From positions 73,871-137,870 of the forward strand of contig NZ_LGCN01000177.1 of assembly GCF_001279005.1 (NCBI RefSeq): a DNA stretch of 64,000 bases, written 5' to 3'. The notes beneath the pieces are model-generated. The model was given only the letters and a program-made list of their open reading frames with translations, was not told the origin of the DNA and did no database searches. The position numbers and the translations under genes are program-made. This stretch comes from Streptomyces caelestis. GTDB taxonomy: Bacteria > Actinomycetota > Actinomycetes > Streptomycetales > Streptomycetaceae. This document shows, one piece after another, positions 61,537 to 64,000 of the stretch. Positions within the stretch are counted from its first letter, which is position 1; each line of letters opens with the position of its first letter.

Positions 61537-62565
61537 TCACCGCCCGCCGTACAACTCCCCGTACGACGGCCACGAACCGCCCGGACCGTCCACCGGGGTG
61601 GCGGTGCGCACCGCCCGTACGATCGCACGGGTCACCAGGTCCGCGCCCGCCGCGAGGACCTCGTTCAGGGCCAGGGGGTCCGCCGCGTCCAGCGGGCGGG
61701 CGCCCGTGGCCAGGGTGAAGACGGTGTCGCCGTCGCTGAGCAGATGCACCGGCCGTACGGCCCGCGCGATGCCGTCGTGCGCGGTGCCGGCCAGCTTCTG
61801 CGCCTGCGCCTTGGACAGGACGGCGTCGGTGGCGACCACCGCGAGCGTGGTGTTCAGCGGCGGAGCCGCGTTCCGCTCGGCCACCTCCGCGAGCCGCCGC
61901 AGCGCGGCCCCGTGCACCTCCGGCTCCGGGTAACGCACCCGGCCCTGGAACAACTCCCCGTACAGCGCCCCCGTCTCCGGATCCACCGCCGACCCCGCCG
62001 CGTTGGCCACCACCAGCGCGGCCACCGTGATGCCCGACTCCAGCACCGTGCTCGCGGTGCCGACGCCGCCCTTCAGCTGCCCGGCCACCGCGCCCGTACC
62101 GGCTCCCACGCACCCCTGCGGCACCGCCGCGCCCCGCTCGCTCGCCGCCGCCGCCTCGACCGCGGCACGACCGGTGGCCGCGTCCGGCCGGGCCCGGAAG
62201 TCGCCGCCCCGGCCCAGATCGAAGACACAGGCCGCCGGCACCACCGGCACCACCTGCGCGGGATCCGGCCCGACACGCACCCCGCGCCCCCGCTCCTCCA
62301 GCCAGGCCATCACCCCGGACGCCGCGTCGAGCCCGTACGCGCTGCCCCCGGTCAGCACGATCGCCTCGACCTTCCGCACCAGGTTGCGCGGATCGAGCGC
62401 GTCGGTCTCCTTCGTGCCGGGGCCGCCGCCGCGCACGTCCACCGCGGCCACGGCCCCGCCCTCGGGCGCGAGCACGACCGTGGTGCCCGTGAGCCATCCG
62501 CCGCCGGTGCGCGTCGCGTGCCCCACGCGCACCCCGGCCACATCCGTCAGAGCGTCGGCTGTCAT
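61537..62565 (-). CDS. P1 (S58/DmpA-like) family peptidase
   Basis: The 342-residue protein has the DmpA/NylC family signatures: GVRVGHATRTGGGWLTGTT near the start, VLTGGSAYGLDAASGVMAWL near residue 70 and PPLNTTLAVVATD near 257. The Asn-Thr bond in the last motif is where related precursors self-cleave, exposing a Thr or Ser nucleophile. Substrates of family members include D-amino-acid and beta-peptides and amide oligomers; here it is unknown. ATG 62565 is divergent from a small acidic-protein gene, 43 bp away. Confidence 0.9.
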   Translation of the reverse strand: MTADALTDVAGVRVGHATRTGGGWLTGTTVVLAPEGGAVAAVDVRGGGPGTKETDALDPRNLVRKVEAIVLTGGSAYGLDAASGVMAWLEERGRGVRVGPDPAQVVPVVPAACVFDLGRGGDFRARPDAATGRAAVEAAAASERGAAVPQGCVGAGTGAVAGQLKGGVGTASTVLESGITVAALVVANAAGSAVDPETGALYGELFQGRVRYPEPEVHGAALRRLAEVAERNAAPPLNTTLAVVATDAVLSKAQAQKLAGTAHDGIARAVRPVHLLSDGDTVFTLATGARPLDAADPLALNEVLAAGADLVTRAIVRAVRTATPVDGPGGSWPSYGELYGGR

Positions 62566-62608
62566 AGGGCCAGTACTGCCCGGTCGGGGACGGCCGTACC
62601 CTGGACGT

Positions 62609-62785
62609 ATGAGCACCGCCCCCGATCCCCGCCCGAGCGAGACCGAGCCGACGCTGGTCTTCGACGACCCGCTGGACCAGCGGTCCTCGGACGACACGGA
62701 CCGCGGCTGGGGCGAGCGTCCGTCCGGCGACAGCGCCGCCGATCTGAAGCGCTTCCTCGACGAGAAGCCGCCCCACCACCTCTGA
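62609..62785 (+). CDS. small acidic protein of unknown function
   Basis: The 58-residue product is polar and acidic (LVFDDPLDQRSSDDTDRGWG, then ADLKRFLDEKPPHHL). It looks conserved in Streptomyces but has no assigned function. ACCCT 8 nt before the ATG and the lack of a Shine-Dalgarno site suggest a leaderless transcript. It converges with mscL, 22 bp away. Confidence 0.65.
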   Translation: MSTAPDPRPSETEPTLVFDDPLDQRSSDDTDRGWGERPSGDSAADLKRFLDEKPPHHL

Positions 62786-62807
62786 CCCGCCCGCCGACGG
62801 GCCACCG

Positions 62808-63278
62808 CTACTTCGGGTCCTGCCCCGTGCCGCGCTGCGCGACGAGGGTGTCGCGGATCTCCTTGAGCACCTCCAGCTCGGTGATCTCGACGACCTCGCG
62901 CGTGCCCTCCTTCGCCTTCCGGCGGGCCTCCACCCGGGCCAGGTACTTCGCCATGGGCAGCACCATCAGGAAGTAGACGACCGCCGCGGTGATCACGAAC
63001 TGCAGCGTCGCCCCGAGGACCGATCCCCACAGGATCCTGACCCCGGTCGCGGCATCGCCGGCGCCCTCGCAGGGGCCCTTCAGGCACGAGCTGTAGCCGT
63101 CCAGGTCCTGGGTGCCGAAGGCGCCCACCAGCGGGTTGATGACGCCCTTCACGACCGCGTTGACGATGTTGGTGAAGGCGGCGCCGATGACCACCGCCAC
63201 GGCCAGATCGACGACGTTGCCCCGCATCAGGAAGGCCTTGAAGCCCTGCAGGACGCTCGTCTTCTCCTGGTCGCTCAC
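62808..63278 (-). CDS. mscL: large-conductance mechanosensitive channel
   Basis: The 156-residue protein has the MscL layout: an N-terminal amphipathic helix, TM1 (RGNVVDLAVAVVIGAAFTNI and on), a loop with one Cys pair (CLKGPCEG), TM2 (LQFVITAAVVYFLMVL) and a cytoplasmic helix. It opens under membrane tension to release solutes during hypo-osmotic shock. GTG 63278 with GAGG upstream is the start. Confidence 0.95.
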   Translation of the reverse strand: MSDQEKTSVLQGFKAFLMRGNVVDLAVAVVIGAAFTNIVNAVVKGVINPLVGAFGTQDLDGYSSCLKGPCEGAGDAATGVRILWGSVLGATLQFVITAAVVYFLMVLPMAKYLARVEARRKAKEGTREVVEITELEVLKEIRDTLVAQRGTGQDPK

Positions 63279-63413
63279 TTCGAGGCCTCATTTCTCGTGC
63301 GTACGGTGCGGAAGAAAGCGCTCCGCAACCTACGTCACGCCGCTGCCGGCCTGTCCGACGGGGTCGCCCGGTGAAAGGGACCCACGCGCGGGCGGGGGCC
63401 GGAGGGGCACCGG

Positions 63414-64000
63414 TCAGCACATCGTCACCGCCAGCCGTGCCGTGGCGCTCGCGCCGGCCAGTTCGGCCGCGGTGGTGCGCGGTACCGACAGCACGAGCAG
63501 CGCCCCGCCGTCGTCCGCTCCGTCCGCCGCTTTCGGCACCTCGGTCACCCGCGCCCCGCGCGCGATCACGCGGGCCCCGCCCCCGGACACCGTCTCCCCG
63601 GCGGCGATCACGTCCACCCGGTCGCCGGGCCGCAGCAGCCGTACCGTGGCCGCGTCGGCGATCCGCACCGCCGCCGTGACCGTCGTACCCGCGTGCCGTG
63701 CGGGACGGTCCCCGGGGGGCGCCGAGGCGGCACGGGCCGCCGGGGCCCCGTCGGGGTGTCCGCGGGACCGGTCCGCGTCCCGTGGTCCCGCCGCCACCAG
63801 CGCCGCCGCCGTGACCGCGAGGCCGAGCGCCACGGCCCGCCTCCGGTGCCGTACCAGCCGGCCCGGGAGGGGCAGGGCGCCGCGCACCCGCACCGGGGGG
63901 AAGTGCGGCACCTCGCACGGGGGAGGGATCTCAGGGCCGGGCGGGCGGGAGGAAGCGGCGCCGGGCGGGCGGGAGGAAGCGGCGCCGGGCGGGCGGGAGG
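63414..64000 (-). CDS. SAF-domain (CpaB/RcpC-like) protein, 5' end beyond right edge
   Basis: The minus strand is open from TGA-type stop at 63414 to the window edge. A transmembrane helix (RRRAVALGLAVTAAALVAAG) is followed by a SAF-like domain with TVTAAVRIADAATVRLLRPGD and RVDVIAAGE, as in CpaB/RcpC pilus-assembly or flagellar P-ring-type proteins. The N-terminal side contains repeats of SRPPGAA from a 24-bp tandem repeat and is probably disordered. GTG 63911 is a possible start, but the frame and composition continue upstream, so the gene likely extends past the edge. Confidence 0.7.
   Translation of the reverse strand, partial: SRPPGAASSRPPGAASSRPPGPEIPPPCEVPHFPPVRVRGALPLPGRLVRHRRRAVALGLAVTAAALVAAGPRDADRSRGHPDGAPAARAASAPPGDRPARHAGTTVTAAVRIADAATVRLLRPGDRVDVIAAGETVSGGGARVIARGARVTEVPKAADGADDGGALLVLSVPRTTAAELAGASATARLAVTMC
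63937..64000. repeat. 24-bp tandem repeat at right edge
   Basis: Two full units (63937-63960, 63961-63984) and 16 bp of a third, all identical. On the minus strand they encode an 8-residue Pro/Ala/Ser-rich repeat in frame with the SAF-domain gene. Confidence 0.9.

Overview
The window is Streptomyces chromosomal DNA: GC content near 70% or above, strong third-position GC bias, GGAGG-type ribosome binding sites, frequent GTG starts, and actinomycete families throughout (XRE/DUF5753 with DUF397, DUF574 methyltransferase, DUF6584, DUF6227, HrdD sigma factor, Nur-box SOD, SpdB-type transfer proteins). No species is assigned.

Left arm, 1-20900. Membrane and cell-wall genes come first (a truncated polytopic membrane protein and a membrane-anchored D-alanyl-D-alanine carboxypeptidase with a very long acidic N-terminus), then a GPP34 protein, an XRE/DUF397 regulatory pair, a MerR/GyrI-like regulator, a glutathione peroxidase and a SAM methyltransferase. 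A divergent MMPL exporter/TetR pair follows, then a Ser-rich repeat protein, an AraC/GyrI-like regulator, a membrane-anchored receiver-domain protein, an enoyl-CoA hydratase, an iron SOD with a Nur box, and a DUF2238 membrane protein.

Middle, 20966-43942: a zone of repeated integration at one tRNA-Arg(CCU) gene. The intact tRNA lies at 43870-43942 (minus strand). Its 3' part recurs at 30010, 27508, 26396, 22634 and 20966. The segment 30010-43916, bounded by identical 48-bp repeats, is a complete-looking pSAM2-type actinomycete integrative and conjugative element (AICE). Its modules are regulators (XRE, RsbW-like ATPase, HTH sensor, PP2C), a TraB/FtsK translocase with Spd-type proteins, a RepSA-like initiator, Xis and Int. 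It carries as cargo an unusually AT-rich 555-residue membrane protein of unknown function and a 23S rRNA methyltransferase with a possible leader-peptide attenuator. The older segments between the tRNA scars hold two antitoxin/PIN toxin pairs, a broken OGG-fold gene with an 8-bp tandem repeat, a secreted PA14/Fn3 protein, a decayed integrase, a SUKH-like protein and an alpha/beta hydrolase.

Right arm, 44570-64000. This carries a secreted M6 metalloprotease, TetR and a DHA2 exporter, MarR and a LigB-type dioxygenase, the sigma factor gene hrdD with a TetR neighbour, a 32-bp minisatellite, a WYL regulator divergent from a second DHA2 exporter, the fructose operon (fruR-fruK-fruA), a P1 peptidase, mscL and a SAF-domain protein cut by the right edge.

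The least explained items are the AT-rich cargo gene (30573-32240), the repeated GTCTAG-N4-CTAGAC operator-like sites of the AICE, the leader/attenuator ahead of the methyltransferase, and the repeat-containing OGG-fold relic.
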